From the NCBI GenBank assembly GCA_031282225.1, contig JAITEC010000125.1:1-5359 (forward strand): DNA of 5,359 nucleotides, in the 5' to 3' direction. This stretch comes from Oscillospiraceae bacterium. GTDB taxonomy: Bacteria > Bacillota > Clostridia > Oscillospirales > Oscillospiraceae. Positions 1-5,359 of this stretch are shown here, piece after piece (positions within the stretch are counted from its first letter, which is position 1; each line of letters starts with the position of its first letter). A program made the position numbers and the translations under genes. The notes under the pieces are model-generated. The model was not told the DNA's origin, ran no database searches, and saw nothing but the letters and a program-made list of their open reading frames with translations.

Positions 1-1056
1 CAGTTCTTTCCAGAGAACGCGCATGACATCTCCCAGTTCTATCTCTTGCAGAGCCATGCCACGGATTATGAGCGTAGAGCTCTGGGAACCCGCGTTTCCG
101 CCCGTATCCATGAGCATGGGGATAAACGCAACAAGCGCGGGAACTGAGGCTAGCGCGTGCTCGAACCCGCCGATGATGGAACCGGTCACGGTGGCCGAGA
201 GCATGAGCAGCATGAGCCACAGGACACGGCTGCGCGTGAGCTGCCAAACGCTCGTCTTCAAGTAGGGCTCGTCGAGCGGCGACACGGCCGCCATTATCTC
301 AAAGTCCTCGGTTGCCTCGTCCTCTTGGACCTCCATCACGTCGTCTACCGTAACAATACCCACAAGGCGGTTCTCGTTGTCGACGACAGGCATGGCCAAC
401 AGGCCGTACTTGCGGAAATTATTGGCGAGGCTCTCCTTGTCGTCGCCCGTTGCGGCGAATATGACTCCGCGCTCCATCACGTCGCCTATCTTGTCGTCCG
501 GGGACGCGAGCAGGAGGGAGCGCACGGAGACCGCCCCTACTATGCGGCGCTCGGCGTCCGTCACGTAACACGTGTAGAATGTCTCCACGTCCGCGCCTTC
601 CCTGCGTATCCTCGCGAAGGCGTCGCTGACCGTGAGGTCCATCTTCAAGTCGATGTACTCTATTGTCATTATACTGCCGGCGCTGCCCTCGGGATACTTT
701 AGGAAGTGGTTGATTATGTCGCGCTTCTCCGCAGGCAAATTGCTCAGCACGCGCTTTACGACGCCGGCCGGCATCTCCTCGATGAAGTCAACGGCGTCGT
801 CTATAAACAGCTCGTCTATAATATTCTTTATCTCATAGTCTTTTATCGCGGATATTATTCCCTGCTGGATATCGTTCGGCAGGTACGCGAACACTTCGGC
901 GGCCGTGTCCTTAGGTAACATGCGAAAGTACTTTACCGCCGTCTCCGGCGCTTCGTAAAACGCATCGAACTCCTCGGCGATATCGACAGGAGTCATGTCC
1001 CGGAGCGTTTCCCGCAGCACTGCGTAGTCGCCCGTGTTGAATATCTCATGCGTCAC
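1..1056 (-). CDS. mgtE: Magnesium channel/transporter MgtE, 3' end cut by window edge
   Basis: MgtE is a homodimeric inner-membrane Mg2+ channel whose cytoplasmic N and CBS domains sense Mg2+ and close the pore. The frame is open from a GTG at 1056 to the left edge: 352 codons, about three quarters of the usual ~450 aa. Reading in order: an acidic helical N domain (about 1-125), with repeated motifs such as YFRMLPKDTAAEVFAYLP; a first CBS domain (about 126-190, beginning EGSAGSIMT); a second CBS domain (about 191-250, containing MPVVDNENRLVGIVTVDDV); a linking plug helix (about 250-270); a first membrane helix (about 275-297); and the family signature PMLMDTGGNAGSQSS near 313-327. The last membrane helices are off the window. 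GTG is chosen because AGGAGGG lies 7 nt upstream; the nearby ATG at 1050 is out of frame. The gene begins 13 nt after the peptidase-like gene, so the two are probably co-transcribed. The family call is firm from the signature motif; Mg2+ selectivity is family knowledge. Confidence 0.96.
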   Translation of the reverse strand, partial: MTHEIFNTGDYAVLRETLRDMTPVDIAEEFDAFYEAPETAVKYFRMLPKDTAAEVFAYLPNDIQQGIISAIKDYEIKNIIDELFIDDAVDFIEEMPAGVVKRVLSNLPAEKRDIINHFLKYPEGSAGSIMTIEYIDLKMDLTVSDAFARIRREGADVETFYTCYVTDAERRIVGAVSVRSLLLASPDDKIGDVMERGVIFAATGDDKESLANNFRKYGLLAMPVVDNENRLVGIVTVDDVMEVQEDEATEDFEIMAAVSPLDEPYLKTSVWQLTRSRVLWLMLLMLSATVTGSIIGGFEHALASVPALVAFIPMLMDTGGNAGSQSSTLIIRGMALQEIELGDVMRVLWKEL

Positions 1057-1063
1057 GCAATCG

Positions 1064-1070
1064 CCCTCCT
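1064..1070 (-). promoter_or_regulatory. Ribosome binding site of mgtE, overlapping the upstream stop codon
   Basis: On the minus strand AGGAGGG (1070 to 1064) sits 7 nt before the GTG start at 1056. Its first A is also the last base of the TGA stop of the preceding gene (1072-1070). This near-consensus site decides the non-ATG start of mgtE. The overlap suggests that ribosomes finishing the upstream gene may re-initiate on mgtE. Confidence 0.85.
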
Positions 1071-1732
1071 CACATCGGCACCCGCGCTCGCCGCAGGCTG
1101 ACAAAGCCCCCGCCGACCGACGTCGTCTCATACCACTTGCGCAAATCGGCGCGGAACAGGCGGCATTCGTCTATAACCTCAACGCTGGCGCAACCCGCGC
1201 CCGGGTCGTGCTCGACCGATACGAGCACGACCCAATGCCACGTGTCTAGCGCTTTCTCCTCCCCGTTGTCAAGCGACAGGAACGCCACGGGCACGTCTTG
1301 CACCAAGGCGCCCTCAAGAAAGGATACAACGGCGGACAGCGGCGGGCGCGCCTCGCGCCTGCCGGGGATCGCCAGCTCGTCGGTTTCCACGTCGAGCGAC
1401 CGGCGGTGCGCATACCGCTGTATGCCCTCGCGCAGTATCCGCGTGTTCGGGATGCCGCGCATTGTGGGAGTCACAGATATCCACACATCGTCCATCAGGG
1501 CTCTCATGCGCTCTTTTGTCACGATGGGCGCCGTCTCTCCCGGCGCGTCCGCCAGCGCCTGCGAGCGCTCGATATAACTCACTATCGTCGATACAACGGA
1601 AGGCCCGCAGCCGGACACCCGCTTCCACCCCGTGGCGTACCACTGCTGGCGGCATCCATAGTAGACCTCGCGCGATATTTCGTCTTCAACCTTTAACAAG
1701 TCGTAATTTCTCAGCGCTTGTTTAATAGGCAT
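1070..1732 (-). CDS. Putative papain/C39-fold cysteine peptidase-like protein, uncharacterised
   Basis: This 220-aa protein has no function I can name with certainty. Three conserved-looking blocks suggest a papain-like (C39-type) cysteine peptidase fold: WYATGWKRVSGCGPSVVSTI with candidate nucleophile Cys42; LDTWHWVVLVSV with candidate His166; and VEVIDECR with candidate Asp188, followed by a glycine-rich strand at 207-209. A Gln at 29 or 30 could serve the oxyanion hole. I see no signal peptide or membrane segment, so it is probably cytoplasmic. A longer in-frame reading starts at 1801, but it would run into the end of the upstream oxidoreductase gene and lacks a good ribosome site. The ATG at 1732 has GGAAGGAG 7 nt upstream and is preferred. 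The gene lies 28 nt after the oxidoreductase and 13 nt before mgtE, so it is probably in the same operon. It could instead be a non-catalytic relative or a transglutaminase-like amidase. The gene is firm; the peptidase assignment is inference. Confidence 0.8.
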   Translation of the reverse strand: MPIKQALRNYDLLKVEDEISREVYYGCRQQWYATGWKRVSGCGPSVVSTIVSYIERSQALADAPGETAPIVTKERMRALMDDVWISVTPTMRGIPNTRILREGIQRYAHRRSLDVETDELAIPGRREARPPLSAVVSFLEGALVQDVPVAFLSLDNGEEKALDTWHWVVLVSVEHDPGAGCASVEVIDECRLFRADLRKWYETTSVGGGFVSLRRARVPM

Positions 1733-1739
1733 CCCCACG

Positions 1740-1747
1740 CTCCTTCC
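1740..1747 (-). promoter_or_regulatory. Ribosome binding site of the cysteine-peptidase-like gene
   Basis: GGAAGGAG on the minus strand (1747 to 1740) lies 7 nt before the ATG at 1732, inside the 28-nt gap after the oxidoreductase stop (TGA, 1763-1761). It fixes the start 23 codons inside the longest open frame. The rest of the gap is a short CG-alternating run with no U tract, so no terminator is called there. Confidence 0.8.
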
Positions 1748-1760
1748 GCGCGCGAGCGCG

Positions 1761-4595
1761 TCACATTGGATTTGCGCGTATGAACTCCAGTTCGTCCTCA
1801 AAGTCGGAACCCAGGAAGTACGGCTCGGGCGCGATATCCTCTCCGCGCTGCTTTGCCTCCCACGCCGCCTTCACTTTCTCCGGTTTTGCCGGAAGCGCGT
1901 ATATGCGTACGCCGCACGCGTTGTTGATGGCGTTTATGACCGCCATGTGGTTTGAGCACTGGAACACCTCGGAACACCCGCACGACCCGTGGGGCCCGTT
2001 CGGGCGCGGGGTCTCCGTGAATATCAGGTTGAAATCGTCAGGTATCATGTCTATTGTCGGGATGCCGCACGCCGCCATGTTGCCGTGTATGTCCTGGGCG
2101 TCGTAGTCCTCGGAGAGCGCGAAGCCTATGCTATGCGACAGCCCGCCGTATCCCTGCCCCTCCACGGACAGGAGGTTGCCTATCGGCCCCACGTCTGCGG
2201 ATGTCGTGTAGCGCAGCACCTGCGTCTTTCCCGTTTTGACGTCCACCTCGACAAGCGCGGCGTTGGCGCAGTACATATATGTCGGGTTCTTCTCGCCCAT
2301 GCCCGTATTTGGGTCCGGTCCGGGCGGCAGCCCGATGCCCGCCTGGTCGTAATGGCCTATATACTTCGTCGGTATCCCCTCTGCCGTCATTTCGGCGTGC
2401 GTGCGCCAGCTCCCGTCGGGCTTGCGCATGGCGTCCATCAGCTTGTTTGCCGCGTCTATCGTGGCGTTGCCCGCCATGTAGTGCGAGCGCGACGCGGCGG
2501 CAAGTCCCGTGTCCGGGCATGTCTTTGTGTCGTTCATGACCAGACGAACCTGGTGGGCCTTGATCCCCAGCGGCTGCAGCGCCTTGACCGTGTGCGTCAG
2601 CGTGCCGATATCGCCGCCCTGCCCAACGTCCTCCCATGTGTTGTAGTGCGTGATTGTCCCGTCCGGGTTGAGTTCCAGCGCCACCTCCGCCTGGTCGAAC
2701 ATGCCTATCGTTATGAGGAATCCTCCCATGCTCATGCCCACGCCAACATGCCGCCCGTCTGCTTTAGCCGCTTCCGCCTCCGCCTTGTACCGCTCGTACA
2801 CGGGGCGCAGCTTCTCCATGACGCGCGGATACGCCTCGTAGTCGTAGAGCGGCATGCTGTTGATGGACGTGTCGCCGGGCTTTGCCAAATTGTTCCACCT
2901 AAACTCGAACGCGTCTATGCCGGCCTTTTCCGCCAGCATATCCACAAGCGCCTCCGTTGCCGTGTATATCTGGGGCGCGCCGAATCCGCGGTACGCCGTG
3001 TTGAACGCGTGGTTTGTCGCGCCCGCGCGCGCGAGTGCCTTGATGTTTGGCACATTGTAGCCGTGGAACGCCACGCCGATGAGATTGTTGAATATGTGCC
3101 CACAGACCACGGCGTACGCGCCGTGATCCAGCGCGGCGTCGTATTCGGCAGCTATGATCTTGCCGTTACTGTCGCACGCGACGCGCCCGTTCGTATAGCT
3201 CGCCGAGCGTTTGCCCGTTGTGTGATTGAACTCGGCGTAGCTGAGCGTGAGCGTCACCGGGCACTCAAGGTTTTGCACGGCGGTGGCGACCAGGCCGTAT
3301 ACGTTGGGGCTCGTGGAATACCCGAACGAGCCGCCGGCGGGGTTCATTATGAACCGCAGCTTTTCTGCCGGTATACCCGTGCCCATTGACACGTCGTGCA
3401 TCGACTCCGCGAGGCTCTGGAATTTGCCCTGCAGCGTTATTAGCCCGTCTGAACCTATATACCCCTGTACGACATCGGGCTCTATGGGCAGGTGAGGTTC
3501 GTGCTGCGAGTGGAAGCTGCCCTCCGCCACGAAGGCGGCGTCCTCAAATATCTCCTGCGTGTCCTCGCCCTTGAACAGCGGCTGCTCCATATAGAAGTTT
3601 GGCAGCGTCTTGTGGAGCTGTATCGCGTTGGGCTGCACGGCCTCCGGATATGTCATATATGACGGCAGCAGCTCCAGGTCCTGTTTGACTTTTTTTGCCG
3701 CCTCCCGCGCGTGTTCCTCCGTGTCAGCCGCCACGAGCGCCACAACGTCGCCCCGGCGGTTGATTATCTCTCCGGCTATTATCGGGAACTCCGTTATTCC
3801 CTGACCCTTTTGCCTGGGGGCGATGGCGGGCGAGGCCATGTTGTTCGTACCCTTTACGTCTTTCGCCGTCATGACCTTTATTACGCCCAGCATCCTCTCC
3901 GCCTCGGATATGTCTATGCCCAAAATGCGCGCGTGATGAGCCTGGGCGAGCACTACGGCCAAGTGCGCGGTGCCGGGCGGCATGGCGTACTTTATGTCGT
4001 CGCCGTATGCCGTGATGCCGCACACCTTGGCCACGGCGGTAGGGCGCGGGCGGCGCGATCCGTAGATGTCCTTTTCGCCCTCGAAATCGTAGGTGATCTC
4101 GCGCACCGTCTTCTCTCCGCGCATTACGGCGGCGGCCTCCATCACGGCGTCCACGAGCGGCTTATAGCCCGTGCAGCGGCACACGTTGCGGTGCGAGCGG
4201 AACCACTCGCGCACCTGCTCGCGCGAAGGGCTCTTGTTCTCGCGCAGGAGCTGATAGGCCGATATGATAAAGGCGGGCGAACAAAAACCGCACTGCGCGC
4301 CGCCGTAGGTTATCCACGCCTGCTGCAGCGGGTGCAAGTGATCCGGCGTGCCTATGCCCTCTATCGTAATGATCTCGGAAAACTCGGGCACGTTTTTCAT
4401 CTTGCGCGTGCACGACCGGATGAGTTCCCCGTTGAGTATGACCGAGCACGCTCCGCACACACCTGTGCCGCAACCCACCTTCACGCTTGTAAATCCGCTC
4501 CGGCGCAGCACGCCCGCCAGCGTGTCCTTATCCGGGTCGTACAGAAGCGTTCGCTCCACTTCGTTGATATATATGATTATTCTTGTCAATCCCAT
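1761..4595 (-). CDS. mop: Molybdenum/[2Fe-2S] aldehyde oxidoreductase, MOP type (xanthine oxidase family)
   Basis: This 944-aa single-chain enzyme should oxidise an aldehyde plus water to a carboxylate at a molybdopterin-bound Mo, passing two electrons through two [2Fe-2S] clusters to ferredoxin or flavodoxin. Domains: plant-ferredoxin-like cluster domain (about 1-78; Cys42, 47, 50, 62); helical second cluster domain (about 82-156; QCGFC with Cys102 and 105, then CRC with Cys139 and 141); linker; hammerhead domain (about 189-310); Mo-cofactor domains (about 320-905). Cofactor-loop motifs GGSFGY, AYRGFGAPQ and GQGGDIG are present, and the catalytic Glu is probably Glu876 in CGCSEVF. There is no FAD domain, unlike xanthine dehydrogenases. 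It aligns nearly end to end with D. gigas MOP (907 aa, from memory), apart from small insertions and a C-terminal tail of roughly 35 residues. ATG 4595 is chosen because the homologous N-terminus begins there; the frame open to 4883 would overlap tpiA. Differences in substrate-funnel residues (Thr428, Phe538) leave the real substrate uncertain. No Mo-cofactor maturation gene is in the window. Confidence 0.95.
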   Translation of the reverse strand: MGLTRIIIYINEVERTLLYDPDKDTLAGVLRRSGFTSVKVGCGTGVCGACSVILNGELIRSCTRKMKNVPEFSEIITIEGIGTPDHLHPLQQAWITYGGAQCGFCSPAFIISAYQLLRENKSPSREQVREWFRSHRNVCRCTGYKPLVDAVMEAAAVMRGEKTVREITYDFEGEKDIYGSRRPRPTAVAKVCGITAYGDDIKYAMPPGTAHLAVVLAQAHHARILGIDISEAERMLGVIKVMTAKDVKGTNNMASPAIAPRQKGQGITEFPIIAGEIINRRGDVVALVAADTEEHAREAAKKVKQDLELLPSYMTYPEAVQPNAIQLHKTLPNFYMEQPLFKGEDTQEIFEDAAFVAEGSFHSQHEPHLPIEPDVVQGYIGSDGLITLQGKFQSLAESMHDVSMGTGIPAEKLRFIMNPAGGSFGYSTSPNVYGLVATAVQNLECPVTLTLSYAEFNHTTGKRSASYTNGRVACDSNGKIIAAEYDAALDHGAYAVVCGHIFNNLIGVAFHGYNVPNIKALARAGATNHAFNTAYRGFGAPQIYTATEALVDMLAEKAGIDAFEFRWNNLAKPGDTSINSMPLYDYEAYPRVMEKLRPVYERYKAEAEAAKADGRHVGVGMSMGGFLITIGMFDQAEVALELNPDGTITHYNTWEDVGQGGDIGTLTHTVKALQPLGIKAHQVRLVMNDTKTCPDTGLAAASRSHYMAGNATIDAANKLMDAMRKPDGSWRTHAEMTAEGIPTKYIGHYDQAGIGLPPGPDPNTGMGEKNPTYMYCANAALVEVDVKTGKTQVLRYTTSADVGPIGNLLSVEGQGYGGLSHSIGFALSEDYDAQDIHGNMAACGIPTIDMIPDDFNLIFTETPRPNGPHGSCGCSEVFQCSNHMAVINAINNACGVRIYALPAKPEKVKAAWEAKQRGEDIAPEPYFLGSDFEDELEFIRANPM

Positions 4596-4606
4596 TGTCC
4601 TTCTCG

Positions 4607-4614
4607 CCTTCCTT
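4607..4614 (-). promoter_or_regulatory. Probable ribosome binding site of the aldehyde oxidoreductase
   Basis: AAGGAAGG (4614 to 4607, minus strand) is 11 nt before the ATG at 4595, within the 38-nt tpiA-oxidoreductase gap. A second, very close purine run, GAAGGA (4603 to 4598), leaves only 2 nt and is less likely to be used. The spacing is slightly long, so the exact site is uncertain, though the start itself is supported by family alignment. Confidence 0.55.
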
Positions 4615-4633
4615 CTTCTCAAAATGCGTTTTT

Positions 4634-5359
4634 TTATGATGCGGCTTTTATTATTTCCGCGAATTCGCGCGGATCCAGGCTGGCGCCTCCGACAAGGGCG
4701 CCGTCCACGTCCCCGTTGCCCATTATGTCGCGCGCCGTGGCGGGATTTACGCTCCCGCCGTATATGCAGCGCGTTCCGCCGGACGCAGCCGCGCCATACA
4801 TGTCCCCGATCACCGATCTTATATGCGCGCACATCTCGCGCGCCTGCGCCGGCAGCGCCGCTCTCCCGGTGCCAATTGCCCATACCGGCTCGTATGCCAC
4901 GGTCATGCGCCGCAGATCCTCTGTTGCTACGCCCGCCAAAGCGCTCTCCAGCTGGTCTTGCACCACCTGCCGCTCGGTTCCCGATTCACGTTCGTCCAGT
5001 TTTTCGCCCACGCACAAAATGGGATACAGCCGCGCAGCTATAGCGGCCCGCATTTTTTTGTTTATGATTTCGTCGGTCTCGTGGAAGTACGCCCTGCGCT
5101 CCGAGTGTCCTATGATCACGTACTTGGCGCCGGCCTCCGCGAGCATCGCGCACGATATCTCCCCGGTGAACGCCCCTTGCGCCTCATAGTGGACGTTTTG
5201 GGCGCCCAGCCCGACGTTTGTGCCCTTTAATTTTTCCCCGAGCGCCTGCAAGTGGACAAACGGGACGCACAGGCAGATATCCGCGCCTGCAAAGCCGGCG
5301 GCGAGCGGCATGAATTCGTCCGCGAACGCCGACGCCTCCGACGCGCCCTTATTCATCTT
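4634..5359 (-). CDS. tpiA: Triosephosphate isomerase, 5' end cut by window edge
   Basis: TpiA interconverts dihydroxyacetone phosphate and glyceraldehyde 3-phosphate in cytosolic glycolysis and gluconeogenesis. 241 codons are visible, ending at TAA (4636-4634). The first visible codon, AAG at 5359-5357, followed by MNKG, matches the family's NWKMN motif. That Lys is therefore probably the catalytic lysine, and about ten to twelve residues including the true start lie past the edge; the ATG at 5356 is internal. Numbering from that Met, the catalytic His is His84 in IGHSERR and the catalytic Glu is Glu156 in AYEPVWAIGTG, which also starts the mobile lid loop. The phosphate-binding segments YGGSV (about 199-203) and LVGGASL (about 221-227) are intact. 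Total length would be about 250 aa, normal for the family. After the lid, GRAA replaces the more usual GKTA or GKVA, a mild variation. The gene is followed after 38 nt by the oxidoreductase with no terminator between them. It is usually clustered with other glycolytic genes, which may lie upstream outside the window. Confidence 0.97.
   Translation of the reverse strand, partial: KMNKGASEASAFADEFMPLAAGFAGADICLCVPFVHLQALGEKLKGTNVGLGAQNVHYEAQGAFTGEISCAMLAEAGAKYVIIGHSERRAYFHETDEIINKKMRAAIAARLYPILCVGEKLDERESGTERQVVQDQLESALAGVATEDLRRMTVAYEPVWAIGTGRAALPAQAREMCAHIRSVIGDMYGAAASGGTRCIYGGSVNPATARDIMGNGDVDGALVGGASLDPREFAEIIKAAS

Noticed and set aside
157..702. A 181-codon plus-strand open frame opposite mgtE
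   Set aside because: The minus strand here encodes the CBS domains and first membrane helices of MgtE. The plus-strand frame is an Arg/Val/His-rich shadow.
1748..1760. A CG-alternating, partly palindromic run between the oxidoreductase and peptidase-like genes
   Set aside because: It could form a short hairpin, but it lacks a U tract and abuts a ribosome binding site, so it does not qualify as a terminator or a clear operator.
1733..1801. A 23-codon upstream extension of the cysteine-peptidase-like gene
   Set aside because: It would overlap the end of the oxidoreductase gene, and the strong ribosome site at 1740-1747 points to the internal ATG at 1732.
1989..3389. A 466-codon plus-strand open frame opposite the oxidoreductase
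   Set aside because: It has the same shadow character: Arg/Val/His-rich, no family motif, and wholly inside a confirmed gene on the other strand.
4596..4883. A 96-codon N-terminal extension of the oxidoreductase frame
   Set aside because: It overlaps tpiA in another frame and is Arg/Gly-rich without similarity to the family. The homologous N-terminus begins at the ATG at 4595.
3711..5189. A 492-codon plus-strand open frame opposite the oxidoreductase and tpiA
   Set aside because: It runs antisense to two genes with clear catalytic motifs. Its protein is rich in Arg, His and Ala with no recognisable domain, as expected when a GC-rich coding strand leaves few stops on the other strand.

Overview
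The window holds four genes, all on the minus strand, packed head to tail. In transcription order (right to left) they are triosephosphate isomerase (tpiA, 5' end beyond the right edge), a single-chain molybdenum/[2Fe-2S] aldehyde oxidoreductase of the Desulfovibrio gigas MOP type, a small uncharacterised protein that looks like a papain/C39-fold cysteine peptidase, and the magnesium channel mgtE (3' end beyond the left edge). The gaps are about 38, 28 and 13 nt. No convincing terminator or promoter is visible between the genes, so the simplest reading is one transcription unit whose promoter lies outside the window. Long plus-strand open frames opposite the oxidoreductase are GC-driven shadows.

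Region by region: 1-1056 mgtE, 352 codons visible, covering the cytoplasmic N domain, two CBS domains and the first membrane helices; 1070-1732 putative cysteine peptidase, 220 aa; 1761-4595 aldehyde oxidoreductase, 944 aa; 4634-5359 tpiA, lacking only about its first ten residues. No stretch over 300 bases lacks a gene, and there are no RNA genes, mobile elements, CRISPR arrays or notable repeats.

The organism looks like an anaerobic bacterium. The oxidoreductase is the FAD-free type known from anaerobes, which passes electrons to ferredoxin or flavodoxin. The TpiA and MgtE sequences have a clostridial look, in my recollection. The DNA is GC-rich by eye, yet isoleucine is mostly encoded by AUA. 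A GC-rich member of Clostridia, perhaps gut-derived, fits best, but this is a low-confidence inference.

The genes do not form a textbook pathway. TpiA is glycolytic, MgtE handles Mg2+ homeostasis and the oxidoreductase turns an unknown aldehyde into an acid. The most interesting parts are the oxidoreductase's altered substrate-funnel and active-site surroundings compared with D. gigas MOP, and the uncharacterised cysteine-peptidase-like protein directly downstream of it.
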